Assembly (NCBI GenBank): GCA_022570795.1 | Contig: JAKUDP010000010.1 | Coordinates: forward strand, 930,001-994,000 | Origin: Sphaerulina vaccinii | Lineage: Eukaryota; Ascomycota; Dothideomycetes; Mycosphaerellales; Mycosphaerellaceae | Length of the DNA: 64,000 nucleotides | Reading direction: 5' to 3' | Shown: one piece after another, positions 30,901-42,697 of the stretch | Layout: each line of letters starts with the position of its first letter | Position numbering within the stretch: the stretch's first letter is position 1 | Made by a program: the position numbers and the translations under genes | Notes under the pieces: generated by a model | The model's database searches: none | The model's input: the letters and a program-made list of their open reading frames with translations, nothing else | What the model was told of the DNA's origin: nothing

Positions 30901-32981
30901 GAGCTGCGACTCGCGGTTCTTCAGTCGGTGAGCCTCATCGACAGCCATGAACTGCCACTTGAGCTGCGAAAGGAAGGTAGCATCCGCAAGGATGTACTCG
31001 TAGGTGGTTAGGAGCACATTGAACTTGACCTTTTTCGGGTTGCCATCAACCAGGAGCTCGTACTCGCGGATGATCTTGCGCGACGCCTCGTTCCCGTTGT
31101 ACACGACATAGTTCAAGTCAGGAGTCCAGTTGTTGAATGTGTCGGCCCAAGCTGGCATAGTCGAGAGTGGGACAACGACAACGAAAGGTCCTTGCTGACG
31201 GCGGTCGTGTCGAAGCCAGTTCATGAAGGAGACTGTCTGCACAGTCTTTCCAAGACCCATCTCATCTGCCAGGATGACGTTGTTACCCTTACACCAGTGA
31301 TGAGATAGAAAGTTGAGTCCGTGGATCTGGAACTCTCGAAGCTCACCACCTCTAATGTATGAGGGTTGTGTCCTGAACGCCTTGTAGGGTGAGCGTGTGT
31401 TGATGTTCTGCTCGTTCTTGTCCGACACTGGGAGCTTAGCAGAGCGATCGAGGAATCGATCAATCTCGGTCTGAGCAATGTCGCTGACCAAGTCGGCGGT
31501 CTCCCAAGTACACGCATCGTAGAACAAACTCTTCCACTTGACGAAGTATTCAATGCCCTCCTCTCCGTCTCTTGAGCCGATGACACGCTCGACCTGTACG
31601 TAATCATTGAGCGAATCCAGGTAGGCTTCTCGATCGAGGTTCCATCGCTCTTTATCTTCGGCTGCCACGTCTGGGTCTGACTTCACTTGTTGCTCGATGG
31701 TGACGATCTTGCGGAAGTAATTCTCGAGTCGACGAATGCCCTTGTAACCAGCGTCGGAAAGCTCTCGCCATGTGTGCCAAGTTGCGTGGTAGTGTGCCTT
31801 GCCTTGCCATTTGATCTGCGATCATGTTAGTGCACAACACATGCACGTGGGGTGACTTGGTAGACTTACATGGAACTCGTAGTCGTGTTTGTCAGGAATG
31901 TCTTTCTCTGTGGCATGGTCAGTAGAGTCGACAGGCGGCATGGCTTCTGTCTGCGCACCAATCCCTTCAATCACTCTGTGGTTGAGGATAGCATCAATGG
32001 ACGGCGTGTGATCCTCTTCGGCATAAGTCCAGTAGTTGGGTGTCAAGTTCTCGGTATCGTCCTCCTCCTCGAAATTGTCGAAGTTCTCGTCCTCGTTGTA
32101 GGTAGCGACTTTGGCAGCGCGCCGTGATGAGAAGCGCACTTCTCCCAACTGCGGAGTGCCGGAGCCAGACGCAATGCCCTGCAGCTTTTGTCTGTGCTTC
32201 TTTGCAAAAGTGCGGCCACGCTGACCACCATAGGTATCCTGATCAGACTCTGAGACTTCCGAGGTAGCAGCGCGTGAAGACTCTCGCATAGATGCTGTGA
32301 GAGACGAAGTCAGCACTCCAGTCGACGGTACAGTGATAGGGGTAACAGAATGGCATACCTGGCCTAGCAGTAGCTGTCTTTTGACGTTTCCGCCGACTGC
32401 CGGTGTTAACAGCATCTTCATCATCGTCCTCTTCTTCATCGGAGCTGTCGAACTGTGCGGCGTGTCAGTGACTTGCTTCATCGTCCAATATCAGATCCTG
32501 TACATACCACACGCCTAGTTGGTCTTGCTCGGCCCTAGTCACGACGTGTCAGTAGGAGTGGTGAGCATGGTAAGGAAGGACGGGACTGTACGCTTCGTCG
32601 CAGCCCGTAGAGCTCTGGATTCTGTTTCATGTACTCTTCATCATCTACGTCTGCTTTCCGCTTCCCAGGTCTCGAGCTGGACTCGGAGGACGATCTGTCG
32701 TGGTCCATGGCGTCAACCTGTCTAGGCGGAGGACTTTCCATGTCAAAGTCTGCATCTTCTTCGCCTGGGGCGTCATCGTCCTCGTCAAGTTCTGAAGTAG
32801 CCATATCGTGCACAGCATCATCGTCTGAGAACATGCCATCATTCGCTCCGTCTGGTGATGCTATGGCAGCAGTGGGGAAGTCGTCCATGTGGGAAAGCTC
32901 GCTCTCGCGTCGGTGCGGCTGAGCAGACGGCTTCAAGATGTCGTTGCCGACCGGTTCGGTGTGCCCGTTGGTCATCGACAT
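27913..32981 (-). CDS. CHD1: chromodomain helicase DNA-binding protein Chd1
   Basis: Five exons: 32592-32981, 32508-32534 (27 bases), 32359-32452, 31870-32294 and 27913-31815. The introns are 54-64 bases and phases agree, giving 1612 residues. The acidic N-terminus is followed by tandem chromodomains (about residues 215-430), the Snf2 ATPase with DEMGLGKT (about 496-503) and DEAH (about 605-608), the helicase C domain (FLLSTRAGGLGINL, ARAHRIGQ), a SANT/SLIDE-like DNA-binding region and the CHD1 C-terminal helical domain (DUF4208). Chd1 slides and spaces nucleosomes behind elongating RNA polymerase II. The N-terminal introns were set from the conserved GLRRS-GRARP junction and the chromodomain YEFH-IKWQG junction. 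Confidence 0.93.
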
Positions 32982-34022
32982 ATCGTGGGAGGTCTGTGGG
33001 TGTGTAGGGACATGTATGGAAGCCGCTGTGAGATGGCAGTGTCAGCATGATAACTCTGGCTCTGGTGACGCTTCCGAGCTGAAATTTTCAGAATGCATCG
33101 AGCAGCACTACGCGACTCGATCCCCCGCTCAATTGACCGTATAGACCGTATCAATGCCGTACATATCGAGCGCTCCCATGGTATATGCACTCGTGATGGT
33201 ATAGAGATGGTGACTCGGTCCGGCGGTTGGCGGCCTCAAGCGGCAGGAGATGTCTTTTGTGCGGTTCGGCGGGTCACAGATGGCCCAGAGCACTTGCTAT
33301 CGGCATCTTGAGTCGATTCGAGGTGGTCTGGTGATGGGATATCTCGGTCGCGATGGTCCTTGGATGGCGAAGCTGGAGATCGATTTCGGCGGCCCAGGCA
33401 CGTATTCTTGGTGGAGAATGGACACAGAAACTGGGAATGCATTACTTACAGGCCATGATTGCACTGGCCTCGGCGGCAGCAATATCAAAGGGAATAAGTG
33501 GAGGTTGGTGTGAAGTCGTGAAGCTGGTGTCTGTCTTCGGATGGTATGTCGAAAGAGTCCCGGCTGCTCGAGGTTGTTTGCCTTATGGATGCCTTAGAAT
33601 TCAATAAGTCCGCTCGAGCACGAATCGGATTCTGTGATCTTCGTTCTGACAAGAGTTGTATTGGATATCAAATGATCCAGTATCGTGTAGTCGTCAAGTG
33701 CTCATGGCAAACCAACGCTTCATCAAGTCGGAAGTATGTCAAGATGTCAAACCATTCTCATCATAAACCATCCATATCTTCGCCCTGGAGCCACTTCTTC
33801 CTCTTCCCCTCCAACACAGCCCACTTGGCCCAATCAAAATACTCTTAAACCTCTTACCGACTCCACGAAATTTGTAGTCACCGCTACAACCACTGTTCTC
33901 ACTCGACTCACACACTTACTTGCTGCTACTTCAGTGCGTGGTGGTCCTGCGAATTCCCGCAGTCTTCTCTTCTCGTTCTTGCTATTGTTCGCTGAAAGGA
34001 CATCAACGACAACTCCAGCAAT
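32982..34022. other. intergenic region of about 1.04 kb between divergent genes
   Basis: Separates Chd1 (-) and Rli1 (+). No coding sequence recognised; the plus-strand frames around 33250-33850 overlap one another. The final 200 bases are pyrimidine-rich and carry a CCAAT word, as expected of a promoter and 5' leader. Confidence 0.5.
33830..33834 (+). promoter_or_regulatory. possible CCAAT box of RLI1
   Basis: A CCAAT word (context ggcccaatcaaaat) about 190 bases upstream of the Rli1 start codon. A pentamer alone is weak evidence. Confidence 0.3.
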
Positions 34023-36020
34023 ATGTCGGACAAACTAACACGGTAGGTGCACACATGCAAACGAAAGACGACCTCGAGACATCCTTCGCTGACGGTAATT
34101 CCTTAGTATCGCCATCGTCAACTCGGACAAGTGCAAACCTAAGAAGTGCCGACAAGAGTGCAAGAAGTCATGTCCTGTGGTGCGGACTGGAAAGCTGTGC
34201 ATTGAGGTCGACCCAGCCAGCAAGATTGCCTTCATCTCCGAACGATTATGTATTGGATGCGGTATCTGTCCAAAGAAATGCCCCTTCGACGCTATCAACA
34301 TTATCAACTTGCCCACCAACCTCGAGACACAAGTCGCACACCGATACAGCGCCAACAGCTTCAAGCTGCACAGACTGCCACTGCCACGACCAGGTCAAGT
34401 GCTGGGTCTGGTGGGAACGAATGGTATTGGAAAGAGTACGGCGTTGAAGATTCTGGCTGGCAAACTCAAGCCAAACTTGGGCAGATATGATGATCCGCCG
34501 GATTGGGAAGAGATTCTGAAGCACTACAGAGGATCAGAACTGCAAAGTAAGACTATACCATATCGTTTCGGGAAGTGGAGGAGCATACGCTGATTATGGG
34601 CAGACTACTTCACCAAGATTCTAGAAGACGACTTGAAGGCTGTCACCAAGCCGCAGTATGTTGACCAGATCCCAAAGGCTGTCAAGGGCAAGAACAGAAC
34701 TGTTGGCCACCTCATTACCGATCGTGCTCAGGTGCCAGAGGAGAGATTGAAGGAGATTACCGAAGCGCTTGGTGAGCGGAAGAAAGCTACGTCGAGGCGG
34801 GCACGGTTGAGCTGACGATATGAACAGAACTGATCCAAGTATGGGATCGTGATATCGACCTCCTCTCCGGTGGAGAATTGCAACGTTTCGCCATTGCTAT
34901 GGTCTGTGTGCAGAAGGCTGATGTCTACATGTTCGATGAGCCTTCATCTTTCTTGGATGTCAAGCAACGTCTTGCAGCAGGTCGCATCATTCGCAGTCTC
35001 CTCCGCCCAGACTGTTATGTCATCGTGGTCGAGCACGATCTGTCTATTCTGGACTACCTTTCGGATTACATCTGCTGTCTCTACGGAAAGCCAGCTGTCT
35101 ATGGTGTCGTCACGGCACCGTTCTCCGTGCGTGAAGGTATCAACATCTTCCTGGACGGAAACATCCCAACGGAGAACCTGCGTTTCAGAGAAGAGTCCCT
35201 CACATTCCGTGTCGGTGACTCCACTGATGAATTCATGGTCGACAAGAACCGCGACTACGAGTACCCAACCATGACCAAGACCCTGGGTGGTTTCCACCTC
35301 ACTGTCGAGACCGGTGAGTTCACCGACTCCGAGATCATCGTCATGATGGGCGAGAACGGTACTGGCAAGACCACTTTCTGCAAGATGCTTGCCGGAGCTA
35401 TCCCTCCGGACGATGGCAAGAAGATCCCAGCCATGAACATCTCCATGAAGCCACAGAAGATCACACCCAAGTTCACGGGTACTGTGCGTCAGCTCTTCTT
35501 CAAGAAGATCAAGACTGCTTTCCTGTCGCCACAGTTCCAGACTGATGTCTACAAGCCATTGAAGATGGACGATTTCATCGACCAAGAAGTGCAGAACTTG
35601 TCTGGAGGAGAATTGCAACGTGTCGCAATTGTGCTCGCTTTGGGTCTTCCCGCGGACATCTACCTCATCGACGAGCCTTCGGCCTACCTGGACTCCGAAC
35701 AACGTATCATCGCAGCTCGTGTGATCAAGCGTTTCATCATGCACTCCAAGAAGACAGCCTTCGTCGTCGAGCACGATTTCATCATGGCCACCTACCTCGC
35801 AGACCGAGTCATTGTGTTCGACGGACAGCCATCTGTCAAGTCTCGGGCCAATCGACCCCAATCGTTGTTGACGGGTTGCAACAAGTTCTTGAAGAACTTG
35901 GACGTCACATTCAGACGTGATCCTAACACTTACAGACCACGTATCAACAAGCTCAACTCTCAGCTTGATACCGACCAGAAGAGTACTGGAAATTACTTCT
36001 TCTTGGAAGATGACTCCTGA
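34023..36020 (+). CDS. RLI1: ABC-type ribosome recycling factor Rli1/ABCE1
   Basis: Four exons: 34023-34042, 34107-34546, 34604-34771 and 34828-36020. The introns of 64, 57 and 56 bases keep phase, giving 606 residues, close to yeast Rli1 (608). The first exon encodes only MSDKLTR. Two 4Fe-4S clusters are formed by CKPKKCRQECKKSCP and CIGCGICPKKCP. Two ABC domains follow: NBD1 with GTNGIGKST, LSGGELQR and DEPSSFLD, and NBD2 with GENGTGKTT, LSGGELQR and DEPSAYLD. ABCE1 splits post-termination and stalled ribosomes in the cytoplasm and helps initiation and ribosome export. It is one of the most conserved eukaryotic proteins, and all key residues are present. Confidence 0.96.
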
Positions 36021-36925
36021 AGGGCACCGTTGCAGGAGGCAACAACTATGAGAACAGTCTGAGTGGCCTATTGGTGAACAATGTCGGCACAAAGCGCAAA
36101 CGCGCCATCAAGAGTGGAGCCGATGAGTCGCTGGAGCAAGACGCTTCCGGGGAGGACGAGGATGACGAGGAGATGGACTTACTAGGCAGTGCCAGTCACC
36201 AATGCTCGAAACCAGAAGACGGGCTCCGCCTTCACCAGCCATGGATCATGGTCGGTGCATGACGGTCATGAGTGACGTTAAAAGAGTGCTGGATATGTCG
36301 TCAGGACATCTCGAAACAGCGGACCAGACCTGAAGACCAAGGTTAGGAGGGGGATAAGGAGAATTGCCATATAGCACTGCTTACCGCCAGTGCTACAGCA
36401 ACTCGAAGAAGTTGAGAAAAGCATGAGTTATGATGTTTAGACTTTGGTTTTGCTACAACGTACCGAATGATAGTCACTCGTTTGATCCAGCGCGAACCAG
36501 TACCCAATCAGGTCATTGTATGATGGCGTTGCATGCTGCATAAAATGCCTTAGTAACTCATTGTCTGCAGCCCCAATCACAATTTTATGAACGTACGCGA
36601 TAAGCCATGCCCAGTATACATTCTCCTTCTTCACCCGCGGGTCTTTCGAAGTCTCTCCAAGGGCGGCAGAGCTGTAATTCTGAGCTGCAGAGATCCCAAT
36701 TAGTACTTGCACCGGTGTAGCTTCAAGTTCGGGTCAAACGATGTTTGTGCGCAGCCTTCGGCAGTCGATGCATTGATGCACTAGATGTGCCCGTGGTCAA
36801 GCGTTTGGTCGTTCGACTTTTCCAGTATGCTCAAGCACTCCCTTTACATAGCCGAGAGCTCGGCGGGCGAAGTCTCGGATCTCTTCGATGTCTGCTTCGG
36901 CAACGGTCTGGACTGGATGAATATC
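36021..36925. other. intergenic region of about 900 bp
   Basis: Between the convergent 3' ends of Rli1 and Prp40. Directly after the Rli1 stop, in the next frame, is a protein-like reading with KRKRAIKSG and an acidic run (to 36262). A minus-strand frame at 36437-36712 also looks protein-like, but it has no ATG start and an upstream in-frame stop. Neither is called as a gene. Confidence 0.45.
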
Positions 36926-39363
36926 CTAGATCTCTTCAATCTCGCCTTCTTCGGAGCCGCTCTGCAGGGCTGGAGGCTCTTCTTTGAGCAGAGTGCTATC
37001 AGGTTCTGGCGAACGCGTCCTGCCACCCTCACGGCGTGGTCGCTGAGGAGTACAAGTTAGCTAACACTCAAGAGATAAGATCACACGACATTACTAACCT
37101 TGCTTTCTCGGCGACTACCCATGCTGGCCTCGCTTTCTCTTCTCTTGCGGATGCTTGGCGGTCGGCTGCCAACAACATCATCGTCACCATAGTCCAGTGT
37201 CTTGCCTTTGTCACGAGGATCTGCGCGAGACATGAAATTTCTCTCCCTCTCTGCTTCACGAGCACGACGCTCAGTCTCATACAGATCGTCTCTGGTGGGT
37301 CGTCGCCGCTCGTCTCGGCGGTCATCACGTCGGTCGCGATCGTCGTAGCGGTCAGCTCCTCGAGGAGGTGGTGTGAGACCAAAAGAGGTTTTTCTGTACG
37401 ATCTCTCACGATCCGCCTGAGCCCTTATCCTATCAGCCTCATACGCGTTCACTTCCGGCGAGCGGGTGCGGGTGCGTTGGCGAGTGCGGTCTCTGCGGTC
37501 GTCTCGATCATCACGTCGAGATCCATTGCGGTATTCTCTGCTGCGGTCTCGCTCTCGATCGCGACGACGATCATCATCTTTCTCCCGCAATCGAGCCATG
37601 TACTTATCAAACGCCCGCTTGCGCACTTCCTCGCCTGCAGTGTCCCAGTCACGAATGCCGGACAACCGTGCATCAACATCTTCATAGCTGTCTTCGAAGC
37701 GAATGAGAGGGTGCAACTTCTTCATCGCCGACCGCAGGCTGTCGACAATAGCCTTCTGCTGTCGCTCGGCGCCGATTTGCTTCTCCTCTTCGCGTCGTCT
37801 CACCTTTTGCAGGATCCTGTCGAAGATCATGCTCAACTCATCGTCATTGAGGCTCGCTGTCCTCGGATTGGAGTGCATGATCTCTGCGAACTCATTCAAG
37901 GAAGTTTCGAGCGTTACCTCGAATCGCTGCTCTTCGAGCACATCGAGTGCATCATTACGCTTGGATCGAAGCTTGCGCTCCTCATCTTCGACGATGTCCC
38001 AGAATAGCTCTTGTGCACTAGACGCTGTGGCGCCAGGATAAGGAGGTACGGGAACTGCAAGGTAGTTGAGGAACCGCTCGTCATCCTTGATCAGTTGAAA
38101 GAAGTCTGACCACTTCGAGCCAGCCTTGATATTGCCTTCACGAAGCTTCTCGTGCAGCAGCTGCTTGTATGCGTCGCGAGCTTGACGCTGCTTGCGTTTC
38201 TTCAGGTGCTTCTCTTTCTGCGTGGCATCGTTGGTCACACGCTCGAGTGCTTTCATGTGGTTCTCGAAGGCGAGGAAGATGTCAAGCTTATGAACACCTT
38301 TGAGAGTGTCGTCCGAAACGAACCGTTCGTTGTTGTCGATTTTGTCTTCGGCCTCTGCCCAGGTTGTGTTTGGATCAATGATAAGCACTTTGAGCATGCT
38401 ATCCAGCTCGTGCATGGCATCTTTGCGGCGCTTCGCCTCCGTTTCCGCATGTTGTTTCTTAAGCTCGAGAACATACTCATCGAAGATGCGCCTGCGGTCG
38501 TCCTCGTCTCCAGCGCTCTTGAATGCGGCTTCGTGCTCAATCGTTGGCCGAGCAGTCTTCCAGCGTGTGTAGTGCTCGATCTCGTCGTGAGTGGAGAGCA
38601 TACGACGGAACTCCTCACGAGCCTTCTCCCTGCGCTCCTTATCTTTGCTCTTTTGCTCCGCACGCATCTCTGCGCAATACTTTTCGAATGCAGCTTTGCG
38701 CTCCTTCGGTCCTTTGATGGCACGGTACTCGCGGTCGCGAATGACGACTTTCAGGGCTTCTTGCCATTCTGTATCGGGTGTAATATTGTTGCGCTTGAAT
38801 AGCTTGAAGAAAGCCTCCTCTGCTGCCTCTGGGGAGCTATACTCTGGTTCGTCCGTCTTCACAGGCATTGGTCCTCCATACCCTCTCTGCTCACGTTGGG
38901 CCTCCCATGGGTTGCCACCTCGATCACCACGATCGCCTCGATCTCCGCCGCGGTCAAAGGAAGGCTTCTGTGGCAGTCCGTGGTCACGGTCGTCGCGTCT
39001 GCCACGTCCGCCATGGTAATCGTCGCGTCCTCCATAGCCGCCACCTCCGCCTGCCACAAAATCTGGGCGGCCATTCTGGTGTTGCTGCTGCTGCAATTGC
39101 TGCTGTTCCTGCTGCTTGCGCACAGCTTCGGGCAAAGTCCAGGATGTCTCCTTCGTGACTTTGTTGTAGTAGTACGTTCTTCCTTCTGGACTTTGCGCCT
39201 CAGTCCAATCCGCAGCGCTTCCAGCTGGTCCTCTGGGTGCGGCAGGCGGCGCGGGTGGTTCAATATCGACTCCTTCTGGCTTCGTCCAGGTGGTCTCCTT
39301 CGTACTTTTCTTGTAGTAGTACGTTCTGCCGTCGGCCGTCGCGACCGCAGCCCACTCGCTCAT
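36926..39363 (-). CDS. PRP40: pre-mRNA processing factor Prp40 (WW and FF domains)
   Basis: Two exons, 37099-39363 and 36926-37042, with a 56-base phase-0 intron (GTTAGT donor, GCTAAC branch, CAG acceptor), giving 793 residues. Two WW domains lie at the N-terminus (about residues 4-31 and 52-80), each with GRTYYY and a second Trp. After a Gln/Gly/Arg-rich linker come several FF domains, the first at about residues 175-235 (EEAFFKLFKRNNI...FEKYCAEMR). The C-terminus is rich in Arg-Asp/Arg-Glu/Arg-Ser and ends in an acidic exon 2. Prp40 is a U1 snRNP protein that bridges the 5' splice site and the branch-site complex. Exon 1 alone would end seven residues later without the acidic tail. Confidence 0.94.
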
Positions 39364-39406
39364 ACTGGCAGAATGATCAGTATCTGATCAACTCGCACAA
39401 GTAACA

Positions 39407-39982
39407 ATGAAATTGGCAATGGCAACAGCGAGGCTGATGTGGTTGTGGATGTTTCTGTTCGGCGATGCTCGAGTGTTCGGCAGTGAGCTTCGAGAGCAGC
39501 TTTTAGCACTGGGCTTGGCACTCGCTGCTCTTTCCTCAGCAAACGCCTTCGCCTCGAACATCACAATAAACCTCACAGAACTGTTACAAGCCATCATGAA
39601 CCTCAAGCGAGCCTGCAAGACGACAGATCGTGCTGCTCAACACTTCTTGACTGCCTCACCCTCCGATGCGACGCTTGCTCCACCCGAGCTTCTCATCATT
39701 ATTTCAGCACCGAATGGGCACATGCCAACGTGTCTCGCATCAGCATCTCGACCTCTACGGTATGCGTCATGCACGACATCTGCACCACCGGTTCATGTGC
39801 CATACTCCATCCAGGAGTGCACTCCCAGTCTGGCCAAGATGATGAAGCCACCATTGCGTCGGCCGCTTGCTGGTTGGGCTTCAAGATCGAATCCGCCTAT
39901 AGGAGGGTTCGGGGCCAGGATGTGGTCTGATATGCAGCTTGTCTGTCATCAATCATCTGGTATCGAATGGCCGCAAGCGTGA
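39407..39982 (+). CDS. doubtful open reading frame divergent from Prp40
   Basis: An ATG-initiated frame of 191 codons begins only 43 bases from the Prp40 start. Its first 25 residues are hydrophobic (MKLAMATARLMWLWMFLFG), and the rest has no recognisable domain. The minus strand here also reads protein-like in pieces, so the coding strand is unclear. It may be a chance frame in the Prp40 promoter. Confidence 0.22.
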   Translation: MKLAMATARLMWLWMFLFGDARVFGSELREQLLALGLALAALSSANAFASNITINLTELLQAIMNLKRACKTTDRAAQHFLTASPSDATLAPPELLIIISAPNGHMPTCLASASRPLRYASCTTSAPPVHVPYSIQECTPSLAKMMKPPLRRPLAGWASRSNPPIGGFGARMWSDMQLVCHQSSGIEWPQA

Positions 39983-40207
39983 GTGCGTGGCTGAACATAG
40001 GCCTGCTTTAGCATGTGTTGCTTGCCTTTTTCACCGGTCTTGTGACCAACCACAAGGCTGTCGGAGGGGTGCTTAAGTGGGAAGCGTCTCTCGTGGAATG
40101 CGCAATCTGAAAGTATGTAAGTACCGAGCTGACTGACGTTCGCAGCTCGCGATCTGCGAAAGCTTTCCTCCACCATGTATACTTATTGAGCATTCATATG
40201 CGTGACC

Positions 40208-41184
40208 ATGACTCAAGCAGCTCCCAGTATACCACAGTTCGCATATCATCAATGGCCGGACGGGAATACGCCTCCTCTGCAGTTCAAGCCGCAAGCATTC
40301 TCCACAACAGTGCTGGCGCGACAATTGAGCCCACACTACGACTTCCCTTCGCCTGGTGTTTCGAACCTGTCTGAGACGTCAGTGAAGCACAATACTGGAA
40401 TCGCCCCACGGCCATTCATATGGGACCCTGTTAATCAAGACTACTTCTGCTACGACCCAGAGACCACCGATTACATCTACTCAAGGCTCGGTCGCATTCA
40501 TTATGACACAGTCAAGAAAGAGCATTATCGCGGTCAACAGCGACTGGTCTTTGCGACCAGTTATCCGGAGTACCGAGTTTACGAGTCTGGAGAGACGTCT
40601 TTCTGGGATCCTCGCCGTCAAGATTGGTACTCATATGATCTGCACGATCGTCGAATCATCTGGCGTGATCAGAGGTGGTGGCCGTTTCCACATAAATTCG
40701 AGCCTCCCAGCTTCAATAGCCCGCCGCGTTCGCCAAAGTCATCTACTACATCGAGCATAATCGGACGATCGAAGTCGCCACTCTATCATGTCGACAAGCG
40801 TAAAGACCGCGCCAAGACGGAAGAACCACGCATCGTTGAGGTCAGCCCATTCGATGCATCGACAGTCGTGACGGATATATCAGGTCGCAGTCTCCCTGAA
40901 GTCCTTGAAGTGGAGGAGGTGAAGGTCGAGCGTCGTCGGCGGAAGAAAAATGTTGTCGAGAAGGAGGTCTGGGTTGTTTCAGAGAACGACGACATTATAT
41001 ACGAAGTCCCGCTTCATGATCGTGGTGATCGAAAACACAGGAAGCACCGCGCACATAGGGGCGGGACGTATTATCTGCAGGATTTGGTTGACAAGAGTAT
41101 GTATAGGACACCCTTGGAGTTCTGAATTGATGCTGACCAGTCTTGCTAGCTATGCGAAAGAAGAAGCGTTACTCTTGGTTTTGA
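40208..41184 (+). CDS. uncharacterised protein with tandem WDP-QD-YD repeats
   Basis: Two exons, 40208-41096 and 41150-41184. The 53-base intron (GTATGT donor, GCTGAC branch, CTAG acceptor) gives 307 residues, ending in the basic tail MRKKKRYSWF. The start is the first ATG; the frame above begins at GTG. Two related aromatic repeats are visible near residues 73-100 and 133-160, each built as WDPxxQD-aromatic-x-x-YD followed by an I-[YW] strand. The second half is charged, with an Arg/Lys cluster ERRRRKK. No signal peptide or membrane segment. I do not recognise the family; the repeats suggest small beta modules. Confidence 0.65.
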
Positions 41185-41518
41185 TGCGCACTTGCTACTT
41201 GCTCCGTCTGACCTCCGCGACACAAGTGGAAGCTTTTCAGAGGAGAGTGATGATAATAGAGCCCGAGATTATTTCCCACTCACCTTTCGGTATGCTATTA
41301 TTGGATTGAAGGTAGTGTCCTCACTTTTGAGTACCATAAATCTCGAAAAGGTAAAATTTAATCAGACATCAAGATACCACTCACACCTCCCAGTTTCTTA
41401 GCACTTTACACTACAACAGTCAACACAATCTGTACATAAGACAGATACTCAAGACTACGTGGTCATCTCGATTACCCGACGCACTAGTACTACCGCACCA
41501 CATCAAGTAGACGACAAC
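41185..41518. other. intergenic region of about 330 bp
   Basis: Between two plus-strand genes. Nothing beyond a pyrimidine-rich leader is recognised. Confidence 0.5.
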
Positions 41519-42451
41519 ATGTCTAATAGCCAGGAACCCGATTACTCGTGGAGCAGCCTGGAGCGCCTGCGACCTCAGATAGAGCTACTCGACAACATGG
41601 CTGGAGCTGGAATCACAGAGGCCACAATTGCCCCCTGGCTTGCCGACATGAGCATATCAAGCATGCGCATATCAGGCGTGACCATATCGAGAGACACGAC
41701 AACACAGCGCCACGTTGGTATTGAGCCAGTCAACGAAGCTCCACGGCACTGGCTCGACGAAGAGTATGATCAATGGGGTGAAGCATACTCCGAGAATGGC
41801 GACCACGACGCTAGCAATGAACACGAATCTCCCCTGTCTACACAAGAACACGTTAGTATTCGAAGCGTGTCCATCAATGAGTGGCTAGAAGGAGTTGACG
41901 AATTCGTCGACTCCATGGTCACTTTGAGCGAAGACGAGCGCCCGGTCTGGACACCTGAGCTATGGGCTCACCTCATGCCCGGCGAGGCCGACGTACTCAA
42001 TCATGATAACTGGGCAGGTTTTCTTGATCATCTGATCAGGATGCCGCGGATGATAGACAGGGTGCGTGGAGACTTACAGCAATGTCCATGGCCGGATCTC
42101 CGATATATCATGATCCGTCAACAGCGGGAACGCCGAGCATTGGGAGAGCTGAGCTCGAATGTTCCCTGGGCCCCGTTCGATTGTGATGAGCCGAGTGATG
42201 AGATCGACAATATTGAGAACTGGGACCCAAGCTGGAGGGACTCGGAAGAAGGCAGTGTGGATGATGATGAAGAATGTGATGATGATATATGGACACGCGC
42301 ACACGCGATTGCAATGGAGGCTGAGGCTGCGGCTGCCCGTGCGACTCGCGAAAGGACTCTCATGATGGAAGCAGAGCGCAGGATACAGAGTCGCATACCA
42401 GGCGTAGGAGACGAATTAAGTCCAGGCAGGCGGGTGGTTTGCATCCGTTGA
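41519..42451 (+). CDS. uncharacterised acidic protein
   Basis: Single exon of 310 residues from the first ATG; the frame extends upstream only to a GTG. The protein is very acidic (Asp/Glu clusters near residues 250-265) with many Trp residues and an Ala/Glu/Arg helix near the C-terminus. No domain, signal peptide or membrane segment recognised. It follows another uncharacterised gene on the same strand by 334 bases. Codon use looks ordinary. Probably lineage-specific. Confidence 0.55.
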   Translation: MSNSQEPDYSWSSLERLRPQIELLDNMAGAGITEATIAPWLADMSISSMRISGVTISRDTTTQRHVGIEPVNEAPRHWLDEEYDQWGEAYSENGDHDASNEHESPLSTQEHVSIRSVSINEWLEGVDEFVDSMVTLSEDERPVWTPELWAHLMPGEADVLNHDNWAGFLDHLIRMPRMIDRVRGDLQQCPWPDLRYIMIRQQRERRALGELSSNVPWAPFDCDEPSDEIDNIENWDPSWRDSEEGSVDDDEECDDDIWTRAHAIAMEAEAAAARATRERTLMMEAERRIQSRIPGVGDELSPGRRVVCIR

Positions 42452-42697
42452 TGATGAACTACAACCTGAATAGCAAACTGCAGGCGAACAGAAGGCTTTA
42501 GAGGCGGAGCGCAAGCTGTGCCGATCAGAAGACCATCGAGGCAATGTGCCAGTCAAAATGCCGAAGCAGAGAAGATGTCAGATGCTCGAGGCTTCCAACG
42601 ACAAATGCAAGTGATGCTGAAAGGCCTGTGTTTTGAGGAAGAAACAGGAAGGACTATGTATCAGAGCAAATATCAACTTTTGATCTCAACACAGACT

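Noticed and set aside
34944..36092. 382-codon minus-strand frame opposite Rli1
   Set aside because: Antisense shadow of the highly conserved Rli1 exon; no domain on this strand.
36437..36712. 91-codon minus-strand frame with protein-like composition
   Set aside because: It starts at GTG with an in-frame stop just upstream, and no splice acceptor gives an ATG-headed model. At best a gene fragment.
37036..38007. 323-codon plus-strand frame opposite Prp40
   Set aside because: Antisense shadow of the Arg/Asp-rich Prp40 C-terminus, whose composition leaves the other strand open.
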